From contig JBITNC010000002.1 in NCBI GenBank assembly GCA_050084985.1, positions 13,206,001 to 13,270,000 of the forward strand: a stretch of 64,000 bases of DNA, given 5' to 3'. Position numbers and translations under genes: made by a program. The notes beneath the pieces are model-generated. The model was not told where the DNA came from. It saw nothing but the letters and a program-made list of their open reading frames with translations, and made no database searches. Numbering within the stretch: position 1 is the stretch's first letter; every line of letters starts with the position of its first letter. This document shows, one piece after another, positions 11,705-23,185 of this stretch. The DNA is from Nageia nagi (Eukaryota > Pinophyta).

Positions 11705-12090
11705 TCATGGGGCATATTGGTACAACTTTATTTCATCTTTTAGGGGATCAATCTCATTAGTAGGAGGAATAGATTCTTCATGGCAATATGCTAAGGTTTT
11801 TGTCAAACCTTGTCCTCTGACGACTTCCATGGGTTGTACCATCAATTCATATTCTTGTAATGCTAACATCCAATTTCCCATTTTATCTCCCAATTCATGT
11901 TGGGCCAAAAGGTTTTTAACCGTTGCATCTGATACTATTGCGATGATTTCGCTTTTGAGGATATAGTGTCTAAACTTCTTAACCGCTTTGACCAATGCAT
12001 ATGCTTGTTTTTCCAGAACTAAGTATATCAAGGCTACCTCTTTCAGAAGTGCGCTCATGAATGCAATGGGTTTCTCAAGATCTTCATCAT
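11705..12090 (-). pseudogene. Tat-like element RNase H, C-terminal part (split by insertion)
   Basis: The minus frame reads DEDLEKPIAFMS, then LEKQAYALVKAVKKFRHYI and a VVRGQGLTKTLAYC tail, the standard Ty3 RNase H/connection sequence. The first part of the domain lies beyond chromovirus A, at 18193 and up. If the insert and one copy of the ATCAT target duplication are removed, the frame runs straight from GVLTQRND into EDLEKPIAF, which proves the split is due to the insertion. Confidence 0.85.
12086..12090. repeat. target site duplication, left copy (ATCAT)
   Basis: ATCAT precedes the inverted terminus TGAAATATCCC of chromovirus A and is repeated at 18188-18192 just after its other terminus GGGACATTACA. 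A 5-bp duplication is what Ty3-type integrases produce. Confidence 0.95.
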
Positions 12091-12771
12091 TGAAATATCC
12101 CAATTATTACTCAAGATTTTTGGGCATAAAAACTAGATCTGTTACATGCTATCTTTGACTTCAAACTCCAACTGTAACAGCACTTTTATTACTTAATAAT
12201 GATGACAGAATTCTGATCTTATAACAGCAGTAATATAGGAATTAAATCGCATGAAAGAGACCATAGAATCATTCATTCAAGAGTAGATAACAAGAACAAT
12301 GAGTATATGAGATCAAATCTTCAATACGCAAGTAATAAGACTGTTATTTCTGTAACAATTCTGTAACATTCCTGTAACAATATTTAGGGCATCCAAAATA
12401 TGAGTCTCCTCACAAATTCTTCAAAATGCCACTTCTAAGGCTGTTGGGCGCATCCCTAGGCCAAAGAAGGATGAGAAGGGCACATCCCTAACTCAAGAAA
12501 AGTAGATATCAGAATTTGATTGGATGATTCCTTGAAAATGAGAAATGTTTTTGCTTAAATAGCCACTAAATGTCTCCATAAAAGCCAGCCGACCAGCCTT
12601 GCAAGAGAAAACTAGATTTCCAAGTGGTTTTGCCGACTTGAACATGGATAATGATTCCAAATACAATTCTTTACATTTTTTTTTTCTTTTGATAAATGCC
12701 AAAAGTGTAAAGTACTCCTAGATCTAGAAATTGCAATGAAAATGAAATACAAAGAATTTTGGGACATTACA
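12091..12771 (-). mobile_element. 3' LTR of chromovirus A
   Basis: This 681-bp LTR runs from TGTAATGTCCC (12771, minus) to GGGATATTTCA (12091). Compared by eye with 17507-18187 it differs at only two positions (near 12269 and 12705), about 0.3%. It is followed on the plus strand by the reversed polypurine tract. Confidence 0.97.
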
Positions 12772-13258
12772 AATCCTCCCCTCCCAAATTGCTTGTCCTT
12801 AAGCAATTCAAGGCTGGATGCATAAGGATCTCTGACCCTTGCCATGTAGCATCTTCAACTGGTAAGCCTTTCCATTTTATCAGGTACTCTTTGATGACTC
12901 TATTCCTCAAGATTTTTTCCTTGGTCTCCAAGAGGGTTTCAAGTTCAAGAATCAGCTTGCCTTCTTCATCAAGTGGGGGTAACTCCGTAGATGGAACCAC
13001 ATGCTGTCCTAAGGCCTTTTTGAGGCATGAAACATGAAAGACATTGTGGATCTTGCTATTGCGTGGCAACTTTAACTCATGCAACTTCTCCCACCTTGCG
13101 TATGACCTTATATGGGCCATAAAATCGTGGTCTTAGCTTCTCCTTCCCACTTTTCTTCAATGTGGACTGTCTATAGGGCTGCATTCGTAAGTAGACCATA
13201 TCTCCAACTTCAAATTGGCATTCTGTTCTTTCTTGATCAGCATATTTCTTCTGCTGGT
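12767..13258 (-). pseudogene. chromovirus A integrase C-terminus and chromodomain
   Basis: Beyond the stop at 13260 the frame continues with CQFEVGDMVYLRMQPYRQST and GPYKVIRKVGEVA. A small deletion near 13078-13082 (relative to chromovirus B) then shifts it into the 13120-12767 frame, which holds SKIHNVFHVSCLKKALG and the chromodomain RNRVIKEYLIKWKGLP, VEDATW. Chromodomains of this group bind modified histone H3 and steer integration into heterochromatin. The stop codon of the whole polyprotein overlaps the polypurine tract (NLGGEDL), which is typical. Confidence 0.9.
12773..12791 (-). promoter_or_regulatory. polypurine tract of chromovirus A
   Basis: The minus strand reads TTTGGGAGGGGAGGAT immediately before the LTR start TGTAATG. 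Chromovirus B has the matching TTTGGGAGGGGCGGAC at the same place. This tract resists RNase H and primes plus-strand synthesis. Confidence 0.9.
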
Positions 13259-13259
13259 T

Positions 13260-16184
13260 TTATGCAAGTTGGATGTTATCTTTTAGGGTCTTCAATATAT
13301 TCTGATTTTCTTCCACAAAGTCTTTAGCTTTAGGTACCCTACTATCATTGATCAACAAGTCAATAATGTTAGGAGCATTATATCCATACAAAGCCATAAA
13401 AGGAGACATCTTAATGGAGATGTGATATGAGGAATTGTAGCAAAACTCCCCTAAGTGCAACCATTTTATCCATGCACGTTGCTGCCCTGAAACATAGTTC
13501 CTTAGGTAACCTTCTACCCATTTGTTCACTATTTCTGTTTGTCCATCAGTTTGGGGATGATAACTTGTACTTGGGGTTAGTATTGTACCACACAATTTAA
13601 ACAATTCTTGCCAAAACAAACTCATGAACTTGCTGTCCCTATCACTTACAATATTTTTAGGTATGCCATGGAGTCTAAAGATTTCTTTGAAGAACAAGTC
13701 AGCCACTTGAACTGCTGTGTATGAGGTGGAAATGGCATAGAAATGTGCAAATTTGGTCAATCTGTCCACTACCACATAGATGCAATCTTTACCTTGTACT
13801 TTGGGCAAACCAGAAATGAAGTCCATGGATATACTTTCCCATTTTTGTGTGGGAATGGGCAATGGTTGTAGCAATCCTGCTGGTAATGTATTCTCTCCCT
13901 TATTTTCTTGGCAAATAATACATTCTCTTACATGTCTAAGAACATCATCCTTCAACCCCTTCCATGTGAATCTTTCTCGCAGCTGTCTATATGTTTTAAA
14001 GAAGCCAGGATGACCAGCCATTGGTGTGTCATGCATTGCCTCAATTAATTTCTCTTTTAACTTTGAATTGGGCACAAGAAAAATTCTATTTTTGTAGAAA
14101 ATCAGTCCCTTTCTAATGTTGTACCTGTCATCTTTCAAGTGGCCATCTATGAGACGTGATGCTAATTCATTCTTGGTATATTCAACCATGATGGCAGCTT
14201 TCCAATCGTCAATAATGATGGATGTAGAGTGAAAGGAGGGTGTTCTTGAGAGTGCATCAGCTGCTGTGTTCTTTTTCCCTTTTACAAATTCAATGTCAAA
14301 ATCATAGGATTGAAGCTTAGTTACCCATTTTTGTTGTCTCTCATTCAAATCTTGCTGTCCCAAAAAGTATTTAAGACTGTTATGATCAGTCCTTACTATG
14401 AACTTGCCACATACCAAGTATTGTTTAAATTTGGCTAATGCATGCATAATGGCAAGCATTTCTTTGTCATAAATACTGAAAGCCTTTTCATTGGGTTTGA
14501 GTTTTCTACTTTCAAAGCAAATTGGCTGTCCTTTTTGCATGAGAATAGCTCCTATCCCAAAGCCTGATGCATCACAATCAATAGTGAAAGGTAAGGAAAA
14601 ATCTGGAAGTGCAAGTAGTGGACAAGTGGTCATTACCTCTTTCAATTTTGTGAAAGCCTTGTGGGCCTCCTCATTCCATGCAAATGCATCTTTTTTTGTC
14701 AATTCGGTCAATGGAGCTGCTAAGGCTGAAAACCCCTTGATGAATCTTCTATAGTAACTGCAAAGACCCAAGAATCCTCTCAAATGGGTCAAGTTGGTTG
14801 GTGTGGGCCATTCTTGAATAGCTGCAATTTTGTGTTCATCCACTTGTACCCCTTTGTTACTGATTATGTGTCCCAAATAGAGAATTTCAGTCAACCCAAA
14901 TTCACATTTGGATTCCTTAGCATAGAACTCTTCTTGCTCCAAGATTCTTAGAACTGTTTCCAAATGCTTCAAATGGTCTTCCCAAGAATTGCTATAGACA
15001 AGGATGTCATCAAAAAATACTAATACAAATTTTCTCAAATATTCTCTAAATATTTGGTTCATAGCTGATTGGAAAGTGGCGGGAGCATTTGTCAAACCAA
15101 AGGGCATCACCAAAAATTCGAAATGACCATAGTGGCACCTAAAGGCAGTTTTGTGAACATCCTCCTCATTGACTCTAATTTGGTGATAGCCAGATCTAAG
15201 GTCAATCTTGGAAAAATACATAGCTCCATGCAATTCATCCATGAGCTCATCCACCCTAGGAATGGGGTATCTATTCTTGATGGTTTTTTTATTAAGGGCT
15301 CTATAATCTATGCACATTCTCAATGTTCCATCTTTCTTTTTGGCCAATACAACGGATGAGGCAAATGGGCTTGTACTTGAACGAATATGGCCTAGAGCTA
15401 AGAGTTCATTTATGATCTTTTCAATTTCATCTTTATATATCTTTGGATGCCTATAGGGGTTAATCATGATGGGTTTGGATCCATGTTCAAGTTCAATGGC
15501 ATGTTGGAAACCTCTATGTGGTGGCAAACCTTTGGGAACTTCTTTGAAAATTTTACTATGCTTGCTTAGTAAAGTTTGAATGCCGGAATGATGAAAAACA
15601 CAATGAGTGGATGGATGAGTCATACCTTTTAATGTGAAGATTTGGACAGCCCATACGAATTCTCCTTTTTTGAGGATCTTCTCCATTCTTTTATTTGTCA
15701 CCTTTTGGGTCATGTGGTCTTTGACTCCTTGCAGCACCACCTCGCGTCCTTTATTTTTGAATTTGAATTGCAATGTTTGGTGGTTGGTAGTATAATCACC
15801 CAAGGGAAACAGCCATTGTACTCCCAACACTATTTGAGGTACTCCCCCCAATGGAAACACATAAAAATCTTCTTCAATTGAATGCCCATCAAACTCGATT
15901 TTCAAGTTAGTCACATATTTGTTGCAAGGTACAAGGTTCCCATTTCCAGTAGCCACATTAAAACCAGCAAAGAGTTCTGATTTTAGTTTCTTTCTTGCCA
16001 CGAATTCCTCATCTATGAAGTTATGGGTTGCCCCACCATCAATTAATGTGATCACTTTTTCCCCTAGAATTTTCCCGGGTACTTTGATGGTGTAAAATTG
16101 GTTGGCACTATTCAAGGTAGCCAAGTTTCCTGTGTTGGTGACTGTATTTGGAACAACAGTCCCTTCATTGGTGAAATCTTCCAT
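13260..16184 (-). pseudogene. chromovirus A protease-RT-RNase H-integrase
   Basis: A single open frame of 974 residues. Protease motif [12 protein letters not shown] near residue 50; RT from about residue 230 with FFDDILVYS near 391; RNase H with [10 protein letters not shown] near 500 and DALSRTPS near 630; integrase zinc region HPGFFKT and CIICQENKG near 725-760; catalytic SMDFISG (about 790), SDRDSKF (about 850) and GQTEIVN (about 885). All key catalytic residues are present. It is out of use as a polyprotein because stops flank it at both ends; the upstream stop (16257) stands where chromovirus B has a CAA codon. I call it a pseudogene because no intact gag-pol frame exists, although the enzymes themselves look sound. 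Confidence 0.93.
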
Positions 16185-16259
16185 TGTGCATTCATTACTA
16201 GGTTCATTCTCATCATCGGATGCTTCATCATCAGAAATAACTTCAATATAATGAATTTA

Positions 16260-17464
16260 CCCCTTACCTAAACAACGGTGACCAGGTACCCATGGCTTCT
16301 TGCAGCTGAAACAAAGATTCTTCCTTCTAAGTTCATTTCTTTCATCATCCAATTTCCTTCCATGGTGTGGCGATGGTGGACCCCTAGTTGTATGTGGTGT
16401 AGGTCTTCCCATGGGCTGGTTTCTTTGGAAAGCTGATCCTCCCCTTTGGAATGTATCTCTTCTTTGAAATGGGGTTGCAATGTTAGCTCTAGGAGGTGGT
16501 AGAGTAGAAGGCCTTGATCTAGGAAAAGCAGATGATTCAAGAGCTAGTGCCCTCCTAAAAGCATCTTACAATGTGGGTGGTTCATGAGCTTTAACCAAAC
16601 CCTTTAGTGGTTCTAGTAAGCCTTCAATGAAAAGAAAAGACACCCTTCTATCAGATATATTGGTCACCATAACTGAAATCTTCTGAAATTCTTCAATATA
16701 TGCTTCAACAGTTGTTGTTTGTTGTAGTGTGGCCAGCTCCCTAAAGTACTCTTCTTCATCTTTCTTTTCAAATCTATCCAAGACTCTTTGACTAAATTCA
16801 TCAAAGGTAATAATTTCTTCATGTCCTTGTGTTGTGAGGCCATGATGCCACCAATCATATGCAGCTTCTTCAAGGTAAATAGTGGCAAATTGGATTGCAT
16901 CTTCTTCGGCTATAGGACAAAGAGTAAAGTAGGTTTGCAACTTTTGTAACCATGCTCTAGCTGTCATATTCTTGCCATTGAACATAGGAACTTGCATCTT
17001 TTGAAAATGCTTATTATCATAATACTTGCTATTTCTACCAATCTTCTTTCCCAAAATACTTAGATAGCTCTCAAAAGAAACTAAGTCTTTAAATTCAGTA
17101 GACTTACCTTGGTAATCAACGAAGTATATCTCCATTTCTTCAGTTGCCAAACCTTGATCAGTTCCTTGTTTTGGCACGAACATGGGTCTTGAAGGTCTAG
17201 GCAAAGGAGGATGACCATAACGAACTGATCTTTCACTCCCTTGGTCATTCGCTAGTGTCCTAACTGTTTCCTCTTGTTGTGGCTGCGTTTGGGGTTTGGA
17301 GAGCCCATCTATTTTTTTGACCGAGTTAGTAGGTCTACCATTGTCTTGAGCTCATTTGGTGGTTCTTCCATGCCTTTGATTTCTTCAACTACTTGTTTTT
17401 TGAAGTTTGGATCTGCTGTTCACTGCGAATCCTTCTTACTTTTTCTTGTGTAGTAATGTTGCAT
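16260..17464 (-). pseudogene. chromovirus A gag with zinc knuckle
   Basis: The main frame (17204-16566) contains the gag core MPMFNG-type segment (VPMFNGKNMTARAWLQKLQ), AAYDWWHHGL and FLFIEGLLEPLKGL. A stop at 16566-16568 interrupts it; the same frame resumes through an Arg/Pro-rich linker to the knuckle LCFSCKKPWVPGHRCLGKG (about 16310-16262) and ends at the 16257 stop. The likely start, MQHYYTRKSK at 17464, is out of frame with the main block, so at least one frameshift lies between. Gag would form the virus-like particle and package RNA. Confidence 0.88.
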
Positions 17465-17490
17465 AGACTCCCTCACAGGCTGGCAAGAGA

Positions 17491-17506
17491 CCAGCTCTGA
17501 TACCAC
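17491..17506 (-). promoter_or_regulatory. primer binding site of chromovirus A
   Basis: The minus strand reads TGGTATCAGAGCTGGT directly after the 5' LTR end at 17507, a 16-base match to the initiator tRNA-Met 3' end complement with essentially no spacer. Confidence 0.95.
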
Positions 17507-18187
17507 TGAAATATCCCAATTATTACTCAAGATTTTTGGGCATAAAAACTAGATCTGTTACATGCTATCTTTGACTTCAAACTCCAACTGTAACAGCACT
17601 TTTATTACTTAATAATGATGACAGAATTCTGATCTTATAACAGCAGTAATATAGGAATTAAATCGCATGAAAGAGACCATAGAAGCATTCATTCAAGAGT
17701 AGATAACAAGAACAATGAGTATATGAGATCAAATCTTCAATACGCAAGTAATAAGACTGTTATTTCTGTAACAATTCTGTAACATTCCTGTAACAATATT
17801 TAGGGCATCCAAAATATGAGTCTCCTCACAAATTCTTCAAAATGCCACTTCTAAGGCTGTTGGGCGCATCCCTAGGCCAAAGAAGGATGAGAAGGGCACA
17901 TCCCTAACTCAAGAAAAGTAGATATCAGAATTTGATTGGATGATTCCTTGAAAATGAGAAATGTTTTTGCTTAAATAGCCACTAAATGTCTCCATAAAAG
18001 CCAGCCGACCAGCCTTGCAAGAGAAAACTAGATTTCCAAGTGGTTTTGCCGACTTGAACATGGATAATGATTCCAAATACAATTCTTTACATTTTTTTTT
18101 TCTTTTGATAAATGCCAAAATTGTAAAGTACTCCTAGATCTAGAAATTGCAATGAAAATGAAATACAAAGAATTTTGGGACATTACA
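17507..18187 (-). mobile_element. 5' LTR of chromovirus A
   Basis: 681 bp, from TGTAATGTCCC at 18187 to GGGATATTTCA at 17507. The two differences from the 3' LTR are at about 17685 (G for T) and 18121 (T for G). The pair is flanked by ATCAT. Confidence 0.97.
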
Positions 18188-18192
18188 ATCAT
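18188..18192. repeat. target site duplication, right copy (ATCAT)
   Basis: This follows the TG terminus of chromovirus A and matches 12086-12090 exactly. Confidence 0.95.
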
Positions 18193-19160
18193 TTCTTTGT
18201 GTGAGTACTCCAACTAGCAAGTGATCTGATGCAAAAGTGTAGAGGTAGAACAACTTCTTGTAATCTGGACTAGTTAGTACAAGTGCACCAGAGATTGCAT
18301 CTCTAATGTCCTGAAAAGACTTTCGTGCTTCAACTTTCCATTCTATTTTAGCATCTTTCTTCAACATTTCGTTGATAGGCTTTATAATTTCCGAAAATCC
18401 TGAGATGAATTTTTGGACAAAGTTTATCTTCCCCATGAACGATCTCACTTCTCTCAAATTGGAAGGATACAAAATTTTTTGTATAGCACTTACTCTTTTT
18501 GGGTCTTTAGAAAGCTCGTGCTCTGAGATGATATGACCCAAGAGTTTTCCTTTCGTAGTGCCAAAGATGCACTTCTTGGGATTTAAAGTTATGCCAAATT
18601 CTCGGCATCTTTGAAAAATCCTCTTTAAGTCTTCAATATGTGATTCTCTTTGTTTGAAGAAATAGTCAAATCATCCATGTAAATGATGATTGATTTTCCC
18701 ACTAATCCTTTAAATGCAAAATACATAGCACACTAAAAAGTCACCTCGGCATTGATTAACCTGAACAACATCCTGCTGTATGCGAACGTTCCCCATTTGG
18801 TGGTGAACACTATCTTCAATCTATCTCACGATCTATAGGATTTCATCAAGTGAGGGCAAAGGATAGTTGTCTTTTCTTAGATGCCCGGTTTAGGTGCCTG
18901 AAATCTATGTAAATTCTGATTTCATCGTTCTTTTTGAGAACGAGAACAATGTTGGCAACCCAAGATGAATGTCGTACTGGAAAGATGATCCCTGATTGTG
19001 CTAGCTTTTGGACTTCCTGAAATATTATTGGCTCTAGCAAAGCATTCACTATTCTTTGTCGTTGTCTGAATGGCTTTGCTTTAGGCTTTAATGGAATCGT
19101 ATGAGTGATGATCATGGAATCATAAGTTTTCAAATGTTCATACTTCCATGCAATGATGTC
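18193..19160 (-). pseudogene. Tat-like element reverse transcriptase and start of RNase H
   Basis: On the minus strand 19133-18846 holds the RT start (ITHTIPLKPKAKPFRQ, SSWVANIVLVLKKNDEIRIY). After frameshifts the catalytic YMDDLTISS follows (18681-18655), then 18541-18193 reads MGHIISEHELSKDPKR, FMGKINFVQKFI and YTFASDHLLVGVLTQRND, where the RNase H is cut by chromovirus A. YMDD rather than FFDD is usual in the Tat/Athila side of Ty3, which separates this host element from the chromoviruses. Confidence 0.87.
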
Positions 19161-19464
19161 AATGTACTATTTGATGGTTTCTATCATATCTTTTCTTTCT
19201 AAACCAATACAAGACTTGCCGATCAAAACTTCTCTTCTTTCTGACTCTGTACCAATGTTGACTATGTCGGCTTCCTCGACATCTATCTGACTAGTCACTC
19301 TTTCACCATGAATCATATCTTGGTCAAAGAGTCTTTCAAGTGATACTATACCCCTTGGGATCTTATTGGTTTTCAACTGGATGATCCCATCTTCTAGATT
19401 CTTCAACTCTTCTTCGTTGAAATTCAATTGGTCTTCGTCGATTTCTTGGGAAGTAAACACCCCT
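19161..19464 (-). pseudogene. Tat-like element linker upstream of RT
   Basis: The minus frame 19460-19167 (EIDEDQLNFNEEELKNLED) is acidic and leads into QYIDIIAWKYEHLKTYDSM, the standard lead-in to Ty3 RT. It has no recognisable domain of its own and joins the archaeal-type RNase H to RT. Confidence 0.7.
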
Positions 19465-19467
19465 TAG

Positions 19468-20060
19468 CTAACCATGAATTCCAAAATCTATTGTTTGGAA
19501 ATTTGTGACATTATCAGGTATGGAAGGTGTTAGCACCAGCTCTATGTTAAATCTGTGGAGTGTAGAATCTTGCATTGGGTGCAAAGTACTTGCAGCTATT
19601 GCTAAGGCATCAATCATCATGTTCTTCTTTCTAGGAACAGTTTTGATGTTGAAGGCCTCAAAGCAATCTATCAAGTCCCATGCTCTTGTTTTGTTAGTGT
19701 GTAGTCTTGGATTTTTGCAAGTATATATGCCTCGTATTTGCTTTACTACCACTTTAGAATCTCCTAACACTTGTAAGTGTTTGATTTTCTTAAAAAGAGC
19801 TAACTTCAAGCTGTGTATGAGAGCTTCATACTTGGCAGTGTTACAAGTGTTTGGGAATTGCAATATGTAAGATGCATATTAGGGCTCTGCAATTCCACAT
19901 CGGCTCCACTTCCTTGCTTGGATTTTGATCCATCAAATCTGAGTGTCCAAGACTTGTCTTCGGGATCCTTTTTGGATTTTGATATTATCGATGAAGCTTC
20001 CCTCTTGAATCTGATTATCACTGGCTCTAACTAATCAAGATCTGATTTTTTTGACTCTTC
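19468..20060 (-). pseudogene. archaeal-type RNase H of the Tat-like element, upstream of RT
   Basis: Two overlapping minus frames (20021-19806 and 19863-19468) together give an RNase H fold: WTLRFDGSKSKQGSGA (first Asp), NTAKYEALIHSLKLAL (Glu), LQVLGDSKVVVKQIRG (Asp) and KKNMMIDALAIAAS (final Asp). All four metal-binding acids are visible. A frameshift near 19830 breaks the domain. Tat-lineage Ty3 elements are known for a second, archaeal-type RNase H; in the best known ones (Ogre, Retand) I recall it downstream of the first RNase H, whereas here it lies between protease and RT. Confidence 0.8.
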
Positions 20061-20062
20061 TT

Positions 20063-21183
20063 TGATATCAAGCACGTACACTTTGGTATCTTCTTCAACA
20101 AATGCAATTTCATTCATATTGTTATACTCAATGATAAGCTTAGTGAGTCTTGGCTTGGCTTCTATCTTGATCTGATTTGCAATTCCTTTCCATGGCAACC
20201 ACATGTGGGACCAGTCTAATACCCATTTAGATTTTTTGACCATTTTCGGCTTAGGACTCTGTATGTGTTTGAATCTCTACAACCTGGATGTCAATGCATT
20301 GGGTAATGCAAGGTTCTGATGCACTTTGTATATGAACGTCTCTAAGCATTTCTACAACTTTAACTTCTATTTTGTCCAGTTGGGTAACTTTTCTAGAACT
20401 GTTCATGATGAAAATTTGCAATCTTTTCCAAATACCATATGGCATGATAATACCTTGTGCTCTTGAATCAACTAAACAATTATGTACATTTTTGCCTGCG
20501 ACCCTCAAGGTCAATAGAAAAGGAGATACTTCACTTTTCTCTTCTCTTCTTGCAACTGAGAAGGCATTTGTCTCGGTGGGTTCAGCTAACCATTTTTGTT
20601 TAGTTTTCTTGAGTTCTCTCAGTAATAAATATTGTTGTTTGGGCATCTGAAAGACATCATATAAGGTCCAAGTAGCTTTGATCTTTTTAAGATCATCCAC
20701 GATGTTGTAATTGGATCCACTAGATTGAATGATCTCTTCAGCTGGTGCCTGGTTCTTCGGTTGGATGGGCGATTGTTGCTGAAGTTCTTGAGGTGGTGCT
20801 CTTAATGGTTGAGAGTGTGTTGCTTGTGAAGTTCTAGCAATGGTTTGATCGACCTTTTTCACAATTGGTTGTGCAACACTCTCTACAAGAGGTTGCACAA
20901 TCCTTTCTACAATTGGTTGCACAATCCTTTGTATAGTTGGCTGTGTAATTCTTTCTACAATTGGCTGCACAGGTGGAGGATTGTTTGACAAAGTAGTATT
21001 AGGTGGAAGCTGAGTACTATTCAAAGGTCGAGATGAAGTTAGTGGTTCTCTATTCCTCGATCGAAAATTGTAACCTTGTTGACCAGAGGGTGCTTGCTGA
21101 GTAGCATATGTCTGATACTCTTGATGAGAATCAGGTTCTTTGTATAGCTGATCTGTAACATACACTTCATCTTTGGTATTCAA
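20063..21183 (-). pseudogene. Tat-like element proline-rich spacer and protease
   Basis: The frame 21183-20251 starts with a Pro/Gln-rich region containing about six tandem copies of a QPIVERI-like heptad (about residues 77-120), then a QQSPIQPK / PPQELQQQ stretch, and ends in a retroviral-type protease: VSPFLLTLRVAGKNVHNCLV followed by DSRAQGIIMP. The active site is normally D-S/T-G; here Gly is Arg, so the protease is probably dead. The short frame 20243-20031 continues after a stop. Confidence 0.75.
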
Positions 21184-23074
21184 TTATGTGATGGTTTCCT
21201 CCTCAACACTTCCAAACATTTCGGTTACTAAGACTTGATTAGGATCATCTTGAGAAGTGTTTGGTCCATCATTAGGTGTCACCTCCATGTTTTGGATTTC
21301 CTGTTGAAAGATGTTTAATGCAGCTATGAATTCAAGGCATCCAGATTCACCATGAGCAACTGTAGAGTGAATTCTACATCAATTGGGTAATACTACACTG
21401 GTTAGATCAACATTGTTAATCTGGTTGGTATTATTGTTGTTATTATCACTAGATTTGAGACTATTCCATTATTAGGACCAAAATTCCAGTTTCTGTTAGG
21501 CCTTTGGAAGTTGTAGTTCTTGGGCCTGTCTCCTTGATAATTTTGACTTTGATTATTATGAAAATTTTGATTGTTCTGGAAATTTTGTCCATAATCATTT
21601 TGGTAGTTTTGGCTTCGATCACCCTAATGATTTTGGCCTCGATCACCTCTTTGATCTTGGGTTTCTTGTTTCAGCTTCATTTGAATCATATCATTCATTA
21701 ATTTTTGGATCATTTTCTATAATTCATAAAAGTCTGGTGTTTGTCCGGAAGTGCTAGCGGTATTAGTAGCTAGGTTGGCTACTAGGATAGTTGGAGTGAG
21801 AAATGGAGTTTGAAATGGAATATTGATAGGTTAAGGGTGTATGATTGGTGGAAGAAATGAAGGATGAGGTAATGCTTGATTGGTATTTATAGATTGGGTG
21901 TTCACGAATGAACTTGTTTGTGGTGCAACCGTAGCACTAACAGGATTTATATGAGGAGTCTAAGCATACGGGTAGTACAAAGGAGCAGGAGGGTTAGGGT
22001 GGAGTGAATTATCAGACATAGCAAATGAAGGCATACCTTGTGAAATAGGATTTGATGGGTATGCATTTGAAGGATGTATTACCTGTAATGTGCTAATATT
22101 CATTTGGCCAACACTCTGAGGATTAAGTTGTTGCTCCACTTTCATGGCTTCTGCATCAACCATCGGCAAGGTAGTCATTGAAGTCTCTCTCCTTATGAAA
22201 GATGAGGTACAAGGATCCAAAGCTTTATAATACACTGTGAGAGAAAAATCTTCTGCCACTTTGCCGGGATCCACCAGTTTACTATACGCCTTTGCAAATC
22301 TATCATTGAAATTTCTCAAGGGTTCATGTTTTCCCTTGAGATAGTGGTGAAGTTATGGTACATAATGGTAGGATCTGTGGGCAATTTGAACTAATTAACA
22401 AATGCTTGTTCAAATTGGTCCCACAAAGTGATTGATCCTTCAGCTAGGTTATCATACCATAGATTAGCATGTTCATTAAATGTAGTTGGGAACATATTAC
22501 ATGCTACATCTTCATGCTGGACTCTTAATCTGGCAAGTCCGTTCTTGTACCGTTGAATAAGTTCTTCAACCATTATTGGGTCATTATGCTGATATTTTGG
22601 AAGATACTTATCTGGGTTCTTTGGAGGATCATTCGCCTGCATTGTGAAATTAATAGGACTTCCTTTCAACTAATTTGGTACTGGTGCTGCCATCGTATTG
22701 CTATGATGCTGAGATATTTGAGCACTTTGTGACAACAGGTTACTCGAATTCTGAGATATTTGAGTACTTGTTGATGGGTTACTACTCGGATCCTGAGATG
22801 CTTGAGTACTAGGTAACACGAATGGTTGAGGGATGTATTGTAGGATCAGTTGTGTGATGTTAAGGCCAATAACCGATAATGTAGCAATATCCCTTGTGGA
22901 AGTTCTATGCGAAGGCGGTGTGTTAGAACTTGATAAAGTGAATTCAGATACTAGGCTATCTGGAGTCTAATCTCTATCAATAGTCAACTCCCTTTGATCC
23001 ACTTGTTCTACTTCCTTAGCTACTCTAGATGCTCTGGTACTATAAACAAACTTGTTTTCTCTTTTAGGTCCCAT
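21184..23074 (-). pseudogene. Tat-like element gag
   Basis: The probable start is at 23074 (MGPKRENKFVYSTRASR), 91 bp after the primer site. Several stops break the frame, but the gag core is clear at 22669-22391 (ANLWYDNLAEGSITLWDQFE) and 22319-21960 (RNFNDRFAKAYSKL, DFSLTVYYKAL). The C-terminal part (about 21700-21480) is Asn/Gln-rich (SQNYQNDYGQNFQNNQNF); I see no CCHC knuckle. Gag would coat the RNA. Confidence 0.78.
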
Positions 23075-23164
23075 CTTGAAGTCTTCAAAGAAAGAAAATA
23101 AAAGAAAAATAAAAAATAAAAAAGAGAAGAAAACAAGTTCTACACAAGGCAGAAAACAATTCTT

Positions 23165-23180
23165 GGCCCTCCAAGCGCCA
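23165..23180 (-). promoter_or_regulatory. primer binding site of the Tat-like element
   Basis: The minus strand reads TGGCGCTTGGAGGGCC five bases after the LTR end CGACA. TGGCGC starts are usual in Tat/Athila elements. Which tRNA matches the whole 16 bases cannot be told without a tRNA search. Confidence 0.65.
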
Positions 23181-23185
23181 ATCTA

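Larger units (their letters stand above)
12091..18187 (-). mobile_element. chromovirus A, a young nested Ty3 retrotransposon
   Basis: A complete 6097-bp element on the minus strand: 681-bp LTRs, tRNA-iMet primer site, gag, zinc knuckle, protease, RT, RNase H, integrase, chromodomain and polypurine tract, flanked by ATCAT on both sides. Near-identical LTRs show a recent insertion. The polyprotein frame is nevertheless broken by stops at 16566-16568, 16257-16259 and 13260-13262 and by frameshifts near 17205-17460 and 13078-13082. Its proteins are closely related to those of chromovirus B. The chromodomain lineage places it among plant chromoviruses, where conifer elements such as IFG7 belong; assignment to that family is my inference. 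Confidence 0.95.
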
